Shown here: piece by piece, positions 31,948 through 39,860 of the stretch
Numbering within the stretch: the first letter of the stretch is position 1
Layout of the letters: the number at the start of each line of letters is the position of its first letter
DNA from: an uncultured Muribaculaceae bacterium
GTDB lineage: Bacteria > Bacteroidota > Bacteroidia > Bacteroidales > Muribaculaceae
NCBI GenBank assembly: GCA_910578665.1
Contig: CAJTQU010000010.1
Location: forward strand, 1 to 64,000
Direction of reading: 5' to 3'
Length of the DNA stretch: 64,000 bases
The notes under the pieces: model-generated
Databases searched by the model: none
Seen by the model: only the letters and a program-made list of their open reading frames with translations
Told to the model about the DNA's origin: nothing
Program-made: the position numbers and the translations under genes

Positions 31948-33336
31948 ATGAAATCAGTTTGTTTTTATTTCCAGATACACCAGCCATACAGATTAAAAAA
32001 GTATCGCTTCTTCGATATTGGCAATGACCATTACTATTATGACGATTTTGCCAATGACGATATAATCACACATATAGCAGAACGCTCATATATCCCGATG
32101 GCGCACACCCTGTTGCAGATGATTGAACAGAGCAATGGAGAGTTCAGATGTGCCATTTCTATCACGGGCACCGCCGTAGAACAGTTACAGCAATATGTGC
32201 CTGAGTTTATAGAACTGCTTAAAAAACTAGCAAAAACCGGTTGTGTGGAATTTCTGTCAGAAACATACTCCCATTCGCTGGCTGCGCTCACTGAACCTTA
32301 TGAGTTTATACGCCAGGTCAGGGCGCACGACAAACTAATCCATGAACTGTTCGGACAAGAGCCTAAGATATTCCGTAATACAGAACTGATATATGATGAT
32401 GAAATTGCGTCAATAATATCGGCTATGGGATTCAAGGGAGCACTCACCGAAGGTGCCAAGCACATACTGGGATGGAAAAGCCCCGATTTCATGTACTGTG
32501 CGGCATCCGCGCCAAAACTTAAACTGCTACTTAAGAATGATAAACTATCTGACGCCATATCTCGCAATTTCTCGAACAGCGAATGGGACGAATATCCTCT
32601 GACCGCAGACAAATATATGGAATGGATCGCGGCTCTCCCAGAAGACCACCAAATCATAAATATATTCCTGTCCATGGAGACATTTGGCGAATTCCAGCCC
32701 GGCGAAAGCGGCATATTCGAGTTTATGAAGGCTCTGCCGCACTTTGCGGCAGAGAAAGGAATATCGTTTATAACACCAAGTGATGCCGTTCTAAAACTAA
32801 AGCCTGTCGACTCACTGTCGGTGCCTTATCCAATGTCGTGGGCAGACGAAGCCCGTGATGTAAGCGCGTGGAAAGGCAACAATTTGCAGAAAGAAGCACT
32901 CGCAAAGCTATATTCGGTGACAGAGCGTGTCAATCTCTGCTCCGACCGACGTCTAAAACAGGACTGGGAGTATCTGCAAAGCTCTGACCATTTCTTCTAT
33001 ATGAGCACCAAGAATCTGGCTGACGGCACCGTTCATGCATCATTCAGTCCGTATGAAAGTCCATACTCTGCATTTACAAATTATATGAATGTGCTGGCAG
33101 ACTTTCTGGTACGCGTGGAAGAACAGTATCCGATTGATATTGAAAACGAAGAATTAAACTCGCTGATTCTTACAATAAGAAACCAGGCCCAGGAAATCGA
33201 AACATTGAACAAGGAGGTAAAGCAGCTACGCAACAATATACTGGAAGCTGATGACGACGAAAACGAACCTCGTCACAGCAAAACAAAGAAAGTAAAAGAT
33301 ACTAGAAATTACAAAAAGAAAACAACAATAAGATAA
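31948..33336 (+). CDS. GH57-family alpha-glucan-active protein with altered acid/base position
   Basis: The 462-residue protein has the GH57 marks HQP (residues 11-13), GTAVEQL (74-80), SETYSHSLAAL and the nucleophile Glu146 in FRNTELIYDD. The fourth conserved region reads IFLSMETFGEF; relatives that I recall have Asp two residues before this Glu as the acid/base, whereas here it is Ser242. Activity may be changed or lost. Residues about 400-462 are a coiled coil and a Lys-rich tail (TKKVKDTRNYKKKTTIR). It is the third gene of the glycogen operon. Confidence 0.87.
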   Translation: MKSVCFYFQIHQPYRLKKYRFFDIGNDHYYYDDFANDDIITHIAERSYIPMAHTLLQMIEQSNGEFRCAISITGTAVEQLQQYVPEFIELLKKLAKTGCVEFLSETYSHSLAALTEPYEFIRQVRAHDKLIHELFGQEPKIFRNTELIYDDEIASIISAMGFKGALTEGAKHILGWKSPDFMYCAASAPKLKLLLKNDKLSDAISRNFSNSEWDEYPLTADKYMEWIAALPEDHQIINIFLSMETFGEFQPGESGIFEFMKALPHFAAEKGISFITPSDAVLKLKPVDSLSVPYPMSWADEARDVSAWKGNNLQKEALAKLYSVTERVNLCSDRRLKQDWEYLQSSDHFFYMSTKNLADGTVHASFSPYESPYSAFTNYMNVLADFLVRVEEQYPIDIENEELNSLILTIRNQAQEIETLNKEVKQLRNNILEADDDENEPRHSKTKKVKDTRNYKKKTTIR

Positions 33337-33360
33337 CTAATAAAATATTCCCATTACTAA

Positions 33361-33392
33361 ATATGCAGCATTCTCTAGAGAATGCTGCATAT
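33361..33392. terminator. Bidirectional terminator after glycogen operon
   Basis: ATATGCAGCATTCT (33361-33374) and AGAATGCTGCATAT (33379-33392) form a 14-bp perfect stem with loop CTAG, followed by a T-rich run, between convergent genes. Confidence 0.8.
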
Positions 33393-33421
33393 TTATATCT
33401 TTTATCCGAACTACCGAAACG

Positions 33422-34405
33422 CTATTTTACTACCAAGTCTTTAAATGCCGGAGTCTGCCAGACAGTTCCGTCAGTAAAAATCAACAATGCCGGCAAATCT
33501 GCCTCCTGAATCATATTTTTAGCCCGTCTCGCCCCCATAGCCATACACGCCGTGGCATACGCGTCTGCCTCCATGCAGGTAGGGGCAATCACCGTGGCAC
33601 TTGCCAGATCGTTAATGGCAGGCTTGCCGGTCAGAGGATCCACAGTATGACCGAAACGCTTGTCTCCGCTGCCCTTATAATTGCGATAATTACCCGAAGT
33701 AGCTATACCGCAGTTTGTCAATGCAACCACCGTCTGCGACTCGTGCATAGCCATATCTTTACTGAATACCGGACGGTCAACAGAAATATTCCACTTTTCG
33801 CCATGCGGATTCAGGCCTCTCACAACAATCTCTCCACCTATCTCTATCATAAAATCACTGATACCGTTGTTTTCAAACATCTCGGCCACCTTGTCACAGC
33901 CATAACCCTTGGCTATGGCCGAAAAATTAAATTCCATACGCGGATCCGCTTTCTGCATTCTCCCATCAGGAGTTATAGCGGTCTTACCCAGACCCACATA
34001 TTTATGTATGGAATCTATCACACTCTTATTCACATGGATGCTGTCTGTATATCCGAAACCATAAGCATTTATAAGCGGAGCCAGTGTAGGATCAAATGCG
34101 CCGTCACTACACTCCCAAACGGCACGCGACATATCATAAACCTCCTTAAAACCATGGTCTACCGTCATATCAGCATTTCTATTTATCTTGCTCACCACAG
34201 ATTCTTTGTTGAAAGCCGACACACTCATCTCCACCTTGCGCAGAACACTACGTATTGAGTCTGAAAAATCAGCGTCTCCGCAATAAGTAATATGGTACAA
34301 CGTGTTCCACACACTGCCCTCGCAAGTTGAATAAACCTTACTGCCACAGGAAGGGAACAATAAGATCACAGAAAATACAATAGAAAGATACAACGAGATT
34401 CTCAT
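33422..34405 (-). CDS. apbE: FAD:protein FMN transferase (ApbE)
   Basis: The 327-residue protein has a lipoprotein signal ending FPSC (Cys20). ApbE motifs follow: GSVWNTLYHITY, SDGAFDPTLAPLINAYGFG, NFSAIAKGYGCDKVAE, IEIGGEI and SGNYRNY, then GHTVDPLTGKP and the metal-binding ATVIAPTCMEADAYATACMAMG. It attaches FMN through a phosphoester to Thr in Na+-pumping NQR/RNF subunits. No NQR/RNF genes lie nearby. It is transcribed alone, divergent from the DJ-1 family gene. Confidence 0.95.
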   Translation of the reverse strand: MRISLYLSIVFSVILLFPSCGSKVYSTCEGSVWNTLYHITYCGDADFSDSIRSVLRKVEMSVSAFNKESVVSKINRNADMTVDHGFKEVYDMSRAVWECSDGAFDPTLAPLINAYGFGYTDSIHVNKSVIDSIHKYVGLGKTAITPDGRMQKADPRMEFNFSAIAKGYGCDKVAEMFENNGISDFMIEIGGEIVVRGLNPHGEKWNISVDRPVFSKDMAMHESQTVVALTNCGIATSGNYRNYKGSGDKRFGHTVDPLTGKPAINDLASATVIAPTCMEADAYATACMAMGARRAKNMIQEADLPALLIFTDGTVWQTPAFKDLVVK

Positions 34406-34529
34406 TACAAAAATATTTTATGCATCAGGGAATATTCCCACAAAATTAACGGCAAAACCGTTTCAAACGCAAAAATATAATAATAATTTAAAATAACCAA
34501 ATTTTTCCGAAATCTTTTAATATACAAAT

Positions 34530-34560
34530 TTTGTTATAATAAATATTTGTTGTAAATTTA
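34530..34560 (+). promoter_or_regulatory. Promoter of DJ-1 family gene
   Basis: TTTG (34530-34533), 19-base spacer, TAAATTTA (34553-34560) fit the pattern with a mismatch at the last base; leader about 60 bases. Confidence 0.65.
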
Positions 34561-34629
34561 CACAAACTTAAACACGGCTATTCATTTCACTTTTGAATAG
34601 TCTTTCAATATCCTTAATTACCATCTCTT

Positions 34630-35217
34630 ATGAAAGAATCATTTGTATTTCTTGCCGACGGATTTGAAGACATAGAAGCCATCACGGTGATCGATGTATT
34701 GCGCCGCGCCAATATTCCTGTCAAAACTATCTCCATAACCTCATCACCTGAAGTGACAAGCGCTCACGGAGTGACCATGCATGCGGACACTGTATATAAC
34801 GAAACTCTGTTTGACAACGCCGACTGGCTGATATGCCCAGGCGGAATGCCAGGCGCACAAAACCTGGCCGAGTTCGCACCACTCACCAGACTGTTGAAAA
34901 AGCACGCTGACAATGGCGGACGCATGGCCGCTATCTGCGCTGCACCGGCAGTAGTATTCGGACAGCTCGGTCTGCTTGAGGGAAAACCGGCAACATGTTA
35001 TCCTGGCTTCGAACATCTTTGCACCGGCGCAATAATGGAAGACAAGCCTGTGGTATCCACCCCCGATATGGTACTTGGCAACGGGCCGTCAAACGCCTTA
35101 CTCTGGTCTCTGGCCATAGTCAAAGCGACATTAGGCGAGGAAACTTCACGCAAGATTGCCGGCGATATGCTCCTGTATCCCCGTTCGATGGAAGATATTG
35201 AACATATATTCGGATAA
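34630..35217 (+). CDS. DJ-1/PfpI family protein (YajL/ThiJ-like)
   Basis: The 195-residue protein matches the DJ-1/YajL group: LADGFEDIEAITVIDVLRRA with Glu16, LICPGGMPGAQNL and the nucleophile elbow AAICAAPAVV with Cys103. These proteins protect against oxidative or carbonyl stress; precise activity (glyoxalase, deglycase) is debated in the family. It is monocistronic, with its own promoter and terminator. Confidence 0.93.
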   Translation: MKESFVFLADGFEDIEAITVIDVLRRANIPVKTISITSSPEVTSAHGVTMHADTVYNETLFDNADWLICPGGMPGAQNLAEFAPLTRLLKKHADNGGRMAAICAAPAVVFGQLGLLEGKPATCYPGFEHLCTGAIMEDKPVVSTPDMVLGNGPSNALLWSLAIVKATLGEETSRKIAGDMLLYPRSMEDIEHIFG

Positions 35218-35238
35218 AAAATCTTTATACAATCTAAT

Positions 35239-35270
35239 CCAGGCATGATTCTATATAGAACCATGCCTGG
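35239..35270. terminator. Bidirectional terminator
   Basis: CCAGGCATG (35239-35247) pairs with CATGCCTGG (35262-35270); an inner TTCTATATAGAA palindrome extends the stem past one mismatch. A T-rich run follows on the plus strand. Confidence 0.75.
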
Positions 35271-35277
35271 TACTCTT

Positions 35278-36621
35278 TTATTTTACAGGTATATCTATAA
35301 GCAATATCTTAGAAGCCGCTGAATATTCAGAATCTGCCACGTGGTCTACCATAGCCAGGGCCTGTGTATAGCGCTCGTTGAATTTCGGCACAAAATCTTT
35401 ACGGCCGTGCACATCTATAGCTTCAAGAAGCTGTCCGAGTGTAAATCTGTCTAGATTAACTGCCGGAGCTACTCCATAATCCTCAGACTTATCCAAGATT
35501 ACAAAGTTAACTATCCCGGCTTCCTGCAATCGTGACACAATTTCAGATACAATTCTTATAGGCAGATCATATTTAGATGATAATTCCCCCTGGGTCAAAG
35601 GCTTTTCATGCTTTCTGAACCTGCTTGCTATAATAGCTGCAGCAACAACGGTCAGCTTGCGCATATACAGCGGCGAAATATTGCTTACATCTTCAGTAAA
35701 TGTGTAATGGAATATATTCTGCATCGAATATGTAAATGTACAGCCGAATAACAGAATAAGCCATGACATTTGCAACCATATAAGCAACAACGGCAAGAAT
35801 GCAAACGAACCATAGATAGCATTATATTTGGCAACATATACCTGTCCGCTGATAAAAAGAAGCTGTATTATCTGGAATGCTATGCCGCATATAAAGCCTG
35901 ATATGGCTGCATACTTTATCTTAACATGGGTATTGGGAATTAGCAGAAAAGACAACATAAAGGCCACGCATGATAATACAAACGGGGCACAGTCAAGCAG
36001 GAAAGAAGCCACCGGGGAAAATACAGACTGTCCGAACACTGTATTGAAAGCTGTATTCATAAAAATACTTATACCGGCCGAACACACCATCATTACAGGC
36101 ACCAACAGGCATATCGATGTATAGTCTGTCACCTTGCGGTATATGGAACGTCCTTGTCTAACTCCCCATAACTGGTTGAAGTTGGACTCAATCTGAGATA
36201 ACAGGGAAATCATAGTCCATAACAGAAATACAATACCGATGCCAACAAAAACACCTTGTGATGCCTGTTTCAAATACGAATCAACAAATCCAGTAGCCGT
36301 ACTTATGGCTTTGGACTGGGCCGGAAAGAATTTGAAAAGTTCGTCTTTCAACAGATTCTGCAAATTAAACCCTCGGCCTATGGCAAATAACAACGCAAAG
36401 CCGGGAACTATGGCAAGCAGCGTGCTATAGGTAAGCGAGGCCGCGCGGCTCTGCAAGTCAGAATCAAGAAATGTGCGAACCGAAAGATTGAGAGTCTTTA
36501 GTATCTTGACCCTTATATGATTCGACGGATCGCGCCATACTCCTTCCCAACAATATAGGGCAAAACGCCTGACCGAATCGACAATACGGGATATTTTCGA
36601 AGACAAATTTAATGCAGCCAT
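35278..36621 (-). CDS. YihY/BrkB-family membrane protein with C-terminal winged helix
   Basis: The 447-residue protein has the YihY/BrkB six-helix membrane domain (about residues 40-310: DLQSRAASLTYSTLLAIVPGFALLFAIG, SNFNQLWGVRQGRS, YAAISGFICGIAFQI, WLQMSWLILLFGC). The cytoplasmic C-terminal 120 residues contain a winged-helix-like segment (LTQGELSSKYDLPIRIVSEIVSRLQEAGIV), found in many Bacteroidota members. Older names call it ribonuclease BN, which is not supported for this family. It sits upstream of convergent DJ-1 and next to rnpB. Confidence 0.9.
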   Translation of the reverse strand: MAALNLSSKISRIVDSVRRFALYCWEGVWRDPSNHIRVKILKTLNLSVRTFLDSDLQSRAASLTYSTLLAIVPGFALLFAIGRGFNLQNLLKDELFKFFPAQSKAISTATGFVDSYLKQASQGVFVGIGIVFLLWTMISLLSQIESNFNQLWGVRQGRSIYRKVTDYTSICLLVPVMMVCSAGISIFMNTAFNTVFGQSVFSPVASFLLDCAPFVLSCVAFMLSFLLIPNTHVKIKYAAISGFICGIAFQIIQLLFISGQVYVAKYNAIYGSFAFLPLLLIWLQMSWLILLFGCTFTYSMQNIFHYTFTEDVSNISPLYMRKLTVVAAAIIASRFRKHEKPLTQGELSSKYDLPIRIVSEIVSRLQEAGIVNFVILDKSEDYGVAPAVNLDRFTLGQLLEAIDVHGRKDFVPKFNERYTQALAMVDHVADSEYSAASKILLIDIPVK

Positions 36622-36649
36622 AGTAAAAAGTATATTTCAATATTAAAAA

Positions 36650-36704
36650 GAAGACTGAAAAGAGACGTTACGGCATAGCTTTGCCTTCCCTCTTTTCAGT
36701 CTTC
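36650..36704 (-). terminator. rnpB terminator
   Basis: GAAGACTGAAAAGAG (36650-36664) is complementary to CTCTTTTCAGTCTTC (36690-36704), a 15-bp stem with a small inner hairpin in the loop. Read leftward it is followed by a run of five T, directly after the RNase P RNA. Confidence 0.85.
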
Positions 36705-36709
36705 GGTAA

Positions 36710-37099
36710 GATAGCAGTGGCGCTGTAAGCCGGGTTATGTCCGCATCATCGGCCGAAACCTCAGACACGGGTCTGCCATTTATCTACTTCGAGGCTTGCG
36801 CCACGACTCAAGCTGCCTACCCCCCGGCAACGGGCGAGCCACCCTTGACTGCCGGTATATTTGGCATTGCAACCCATAAGATGTACTGACGCCTACATGT
36901 CACCATGAGGCCGGTGGGCTCTTACCCCGCCTTTTCACCCTTACCGAACAGCCTGCACGAGGCAGTACGGCGGTTATTCTCTGTTACACTGCTCTGCGGT
37001 CACCCACAGCTTTCCGTTAGAAAGTATGGTGCTCTATGTTGCCCGGACTTTCCTCCCGATCCATTGACGGATCCGGCGACAGACCGCGCCACTGCCTAT
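36710..37099 (-). ncRNA. rnpB: RNase P RNA component
   Basis: The minus strand reads as a bacterial type A RNase P RNA. The 5' and 3' ends pair in a 10-bp P1 stem (37086-37095 with 36714-36723). The conserved P4/CR-I sequence GAGGAAAGTCCGGGC lies near the 5' end, with GGTAAGGGTGAAAAGGCGGG and GAGCCCACCGG in the specificity region, and CATAACCCGGCTTAC at the 3' side. RNase P removes 5' leaders from tRNA precursors. It follows the DUF308 gene by six bases, so its promoter must lie inside or before that gene. Confidence 0.95.
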
Positions 37100-37105
37100 A
37101 TCAAT

Positions 37106-37684
37106 TCATTTTACATCAACTAACTCAGGACCTGCCTTGGCTGATTTCATAAGTTTTGCCGCGGCCAAGTAGCCCACAAACCCGTTAAGGCTATAAACAA
37201 TCAGCACAATACCGGTAAGCAATGCCATGAAATTCATAACTTTGGCAGGACCGAGTATCATGATCAACACTCCTGCCAGCATGCACACCGCAGGTATGCC
37301 GAGATAAAGCCACGACAGGCCGAAAGACCTCATGGAAGGCACAAAATTATACAACTGCAATACGCCGCACAATATCAGTACAATGCCTATGACATATACC
37401 AGATAGTGTATGAAAAGCCCCGGAGCAAAAACCATTAGCAATCCTAAGCCTAGGGCACCTGCAGATGCCACGGCTAGAGAAACCGACGGTTTGCGACCGG
37501 CTGCTTTGTCAGCCTTGGTCAGTCTGAAACTACCTAACAATGATACAACACCTAATACCAGGAAGATAATACCGATCAACACCGCGATGGCATCGAAAAG
37601 TCTGGCCCTCCCGTTAAGCACAACGAGAGCGATACCACCCACCAGGGTTATAAGGTATGTTACTAAATACGATTTATTATTCAT
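37106..37684 (-). CDS. DUF308/HdeD-like membrane protein
   Basis: The 192-residue protein has six hydrophobic helices in three pairs (YLVTYLITLVGGIALVVLNG, AIAVLIGIIFLVLGVVSLLG, LVYVIGIVLILCGVLQLY, LLTGIVLIVYSLNGFVGYL among them), the pattern of the DUF308/HdeD family. Some members relate to acid stress; the role here is unknown. It is upstream of rnpB on the same strand. Confidence 0.85.
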   Translation of the reverse strand: MNNKSYLVTYLITLVGGIALVVLNGRARLFDAIAVLIGIIFLVLGVVSLLGSFRLTKADKAAGRKPSVSLAVASAGALGLGLLMVFAPGLFIHYLVYVIGIVLILCGVLQLYNFVPSMRSFGLSWLYLGIPAVCMLAGVLIMILGPAKVMNFMALLTGIVLIVYSLNGFVGYLAAAKLMKSAKAGPELVDVK

Positions 37685-37737
37685 AATTCTTTTTTTCTAC
37701 ACAAACGTTAAAACCGGGCTGTGGGTTCACAAACTTT

Positions 37738-38379
37738 TCAAGAGTTTTCATTCCCAATCTCATCCGCCATAAGATCAAGATACCGGCAGACCAAATCTGC
37801 AGCACGTTCTGTAGAAAATAACGAAGTACACAGCGAAAGATGATAATTGGCCGCATCACCCCATTTTCGACCTGTGAAATAATTATAATATGTCTGGCGC
37901 TCCGCATCCTTTTTAGCCATAATTTCCATAGCCGCACTGTCATCCGGCAAACCCGGATGAAGGCAATGCGTGCGAGACACTCGATAAGCATTATCGGCAT
38001 GAAGAAAAATGCTGACCACATTTTTGCGTTCACGGCCTATATAGTCTGCCGTACGCCCCACTATCACACATGGCGAATCCATCAGATTCCTTATAACATC
38101 ACTCTGCATCTGGTATAGTGTGGCGTTATGCATGGCTCCTGGTGCAAAATATGTGGACGATCCATAATTAGCGCTCAAAAGAGAAGAAAAGAACGAGGGC
38201 CTCTTTTCATCGGCTCGCTCAAACAGATCCGCCCTAAAGCCAAGACGTCCGGCTGCCTCGCTCAGCAAAGCTTTGTCATAATAAGGTATTCCGAGACGTC
38301 TGGCTAGCATTTGGCCTAATTCGCGACCTCCGCTGCCATATTGACGACCTATTACTATTACAAAGTCAGAGCGCTTCAT
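37738..38379 (-). CDS. Cytidylate kinase-like family protein
   Basis: The protein has a P-loop variant IGRQYGSGGRELGQMLARRLG near the N-terminus, then YYDKALL and VIVGRTADYI, which place it in the cytidylate-kinase-like family common in Bacteroidota and Firmicutes, distinct from canonical Cmk. Substrate unknown. The frame allows 38403, but the ATG at 38379 (MKRSDFVIVIGRQ) starts just before the P-loop strand and lies behind a -7-like box TAAATTTG near 38403; it gives 213 residues. Confidence 0.85.
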   Translation of the reverse strand: MKRSDFVIVIGRQYGSGGRELGQMLARRLGIPYYDKALLSEAAGRLGFRADLFERADEKRPSFFSSLLSANYGSSTYFAPGAMHNATLYQMQSDVIRNLMDSPCVIVGRTADYIGRERKNVVSIFLHADNAYRVSRTHCLHPGLPDDSAAMEIMAKKDAERQTYYNYFTGRKWGDAANYHLSLCTSLFSTERAADLVCRYLDLMADEIGNENS

Positions 38380-38443
38380 ACAGGTTAATTGTAATTTTTG
38401 CACAAATTTATGATTTTTTAGCCAAACAACGAAATTATTTTGC

Positions 38444-38451
38444 TACTTTTG
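38444..38451 (+). promoter_or_regulatory. -7 box of the 38474 gene
   Basis: TACTTTTG (38444-38451) matches TAnnTTTG; the -33 region is weak. Transcription near 38458 rules out the first ATG at 38453 and supports the start at 38474. Confidence 0.55.
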
Positions 38452-38473
38452 CATGAGAAAAAACCGAAAGATT

Positions 38474-38848
38474 ATGGACAACCTCGATACAACCTTCCCC
38501 TCTGGTGCAGACGGGCTAAGTTCATACGAGTACTTGGTGAACAATATAAATGCTTCGGCCGAAGAGATAAACCGGGCTGTAAACCAGATTATTACAGTAG
38601 ATAAGTCCGGACAGTTCTCCGCCAGTGCGGCCAGGTTTCTCGCAGCTATAGACCATGAAAACTTCGCCTCGCAAATAGATCTGCTGCTGAAAGCCACCAT
38701 AGAAAAAGACCGTGACCAGGTCTATCTCTCCGACCTGCTTTCTGCCGTATGGGGCCCTGATTACACAATGCATGCTGACGAATTACGGGATAAAGATGAC
38801 AATTTCCGAAGAATCTATAAGCGTGTCCATCCTTCCGGTATAATATAA
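38474..38848 (+). CDS. Hypothetical protein upstream of cyclophilin gene
   Basis: The product has 124 residues, beginning MDNLDTTFPSGADGLSSYEY. It is acidic and helical, with no membrane segment or known domain (NQIITVDKSGQFSASAARFLAAID, LSDLLSAVWGPDY). The start was moved from 38453 because a promoter box ends at 38451. It precedes the cyclophilin gene by 13 bases and is probably co-transcribed. Confidence 0.7.
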   Translation: MDNLDTTFPSGADGLSSYEYLVNNINASAEEINRAVNQIITVDKSGQFSASAARFLAAIDHENFASQIDLLLKATIEKDRDQVYLSDLLSAVWGPDYTMHADELRDKDDNFRRIYKRVHPSGII

Positions 38849-38861
38849 TTATGTAACACCA

Positions 38862-39725
38862 ATGAGAAAATTAATATTAGGCGTGTTCATTGCCTGCATG
38901 GCCATGGCCGCGCTTTCGCAAGCACCTATCACAAATCCTATGAGCACTACTGCTAAGACATTGATGCCAGACACGACAGCCACAGGTCCCGTGGTTGAAA
39001 TCAAAACCAACCTCGGAGACATAAAAATACGTCTGTATGACGATACTCCGGCACACCGTGACAATTTTATAAAACTTGTCAAAGAAGGCTACTATGATGG
39101 CATACTGTTCCACCGTGTCATAAAAGACTTTATGGTCCAGGCCGGCGATCCTAACTCCAAAGATCCGGATAACAAACAACCTCTTGGCTCCGGCGATCCC
39201 GGATACACGCTGCCGGCTGAAATTAATTATCCGGCGCATTTCCACAAATACGGAGCACTGGCTGCCGCACGTACCGGAGACCAGGTAAATCCCGAACGAC
39301 GCTCCTCGGGCTCACAGTTCTATATTGTGACCGGACAATGCTACCAGCCCCAGACCATAAAACGTATGGAGGCACGCATGAACCAGGAAGCTCGACAGTC
39401 TTATTTCCAGAAGCTGGCCATGGATTCACGGGATAAAATCATGATCCTTCAGCAGGCCAAGGACACTACAGGACTGGAACAGCTGCGTCAAGAGTTAATT
39501 GCAAAGACAGAACAAGAAGTTCCGTTCATAGCAATGCCGGCCAATATTATAGACACCTATAGCAAGATCGGAGGCACACCGCATCTTGACAATGCCTACA
39601 CCGTGTTCGGCGAAGTGCTGGACGGCATGGATGTGGTAGAAAAAATACAATCCGTGCCCGTAGGTGCCGGTGATTTACCCAAAGAGCCTGTGAAAATCAT
39701 ATCGGCCTGCATCGTGAAGGAATAA
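38862..39725 (+). CDS. Secreted cyclophilin-type peptidylprolyl isomerase
   Basis: The 287-residue protein has a signal peptide (residues 1-20) and a cyclophilin domain: GDIKIRLYDDTPAHRDNFIKL, catalytic region ILFHRVIKDFMVQAGDP, SSGSQFYIVTGQ and TVFGEVLDGMDVVEKI. About 80 mostly helical residues are inserted between FYIVTGQ and the final part (KRMEARMNQEARQSYFQKLAMDSRD), as in several Bacteroidota homologues. It catalyses prolyl isomerisation during envelope protein folding. Confidence 0.93.
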   Translation: MRKLILGVFIACMAMAALSQAPITNPMSTTAKTLMPDTTATGPVVEIKTNLGDIKIRLYDDTPAHRDNFIKLVKEGYYDGILFHRVIKDFMVQAGDPNSKDPDNKQPLGSGDPGYTLPAEINYPAHFHKYGALAAARTGDQVNPERRSSGSQFYIVTGQCYQPQTIKRMEARMNQEARQSYFQKLAMDSRDKIMILQQAKDTTGLEQLRQELIAKTEQEVPFIAMPANIIDTYSKIGGTPHLDNAYTVFGEVLDGMDVVEKIQSVPVGAGDLPKEPVKIISACIVKE

Positions 39726-39860
39726 AATAACGTTTTTATTTTCCCAATACAGTAAAAAGCATTAAATTTGAGCGCTGAAACAAACAAGTGCCCCATCCTA
39801 ACCCAGAGACAAGATATGGCAACTTGTATCCAGCCAGTTTTATTCATCAAATTTTAAACC

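Noticed and set aside
35278..36621. Ribonuclease BN annotation for the YihY protein
   Set aside because: The family is a membrane protein without nuclease motifs; the old name came from a mis-assignment.
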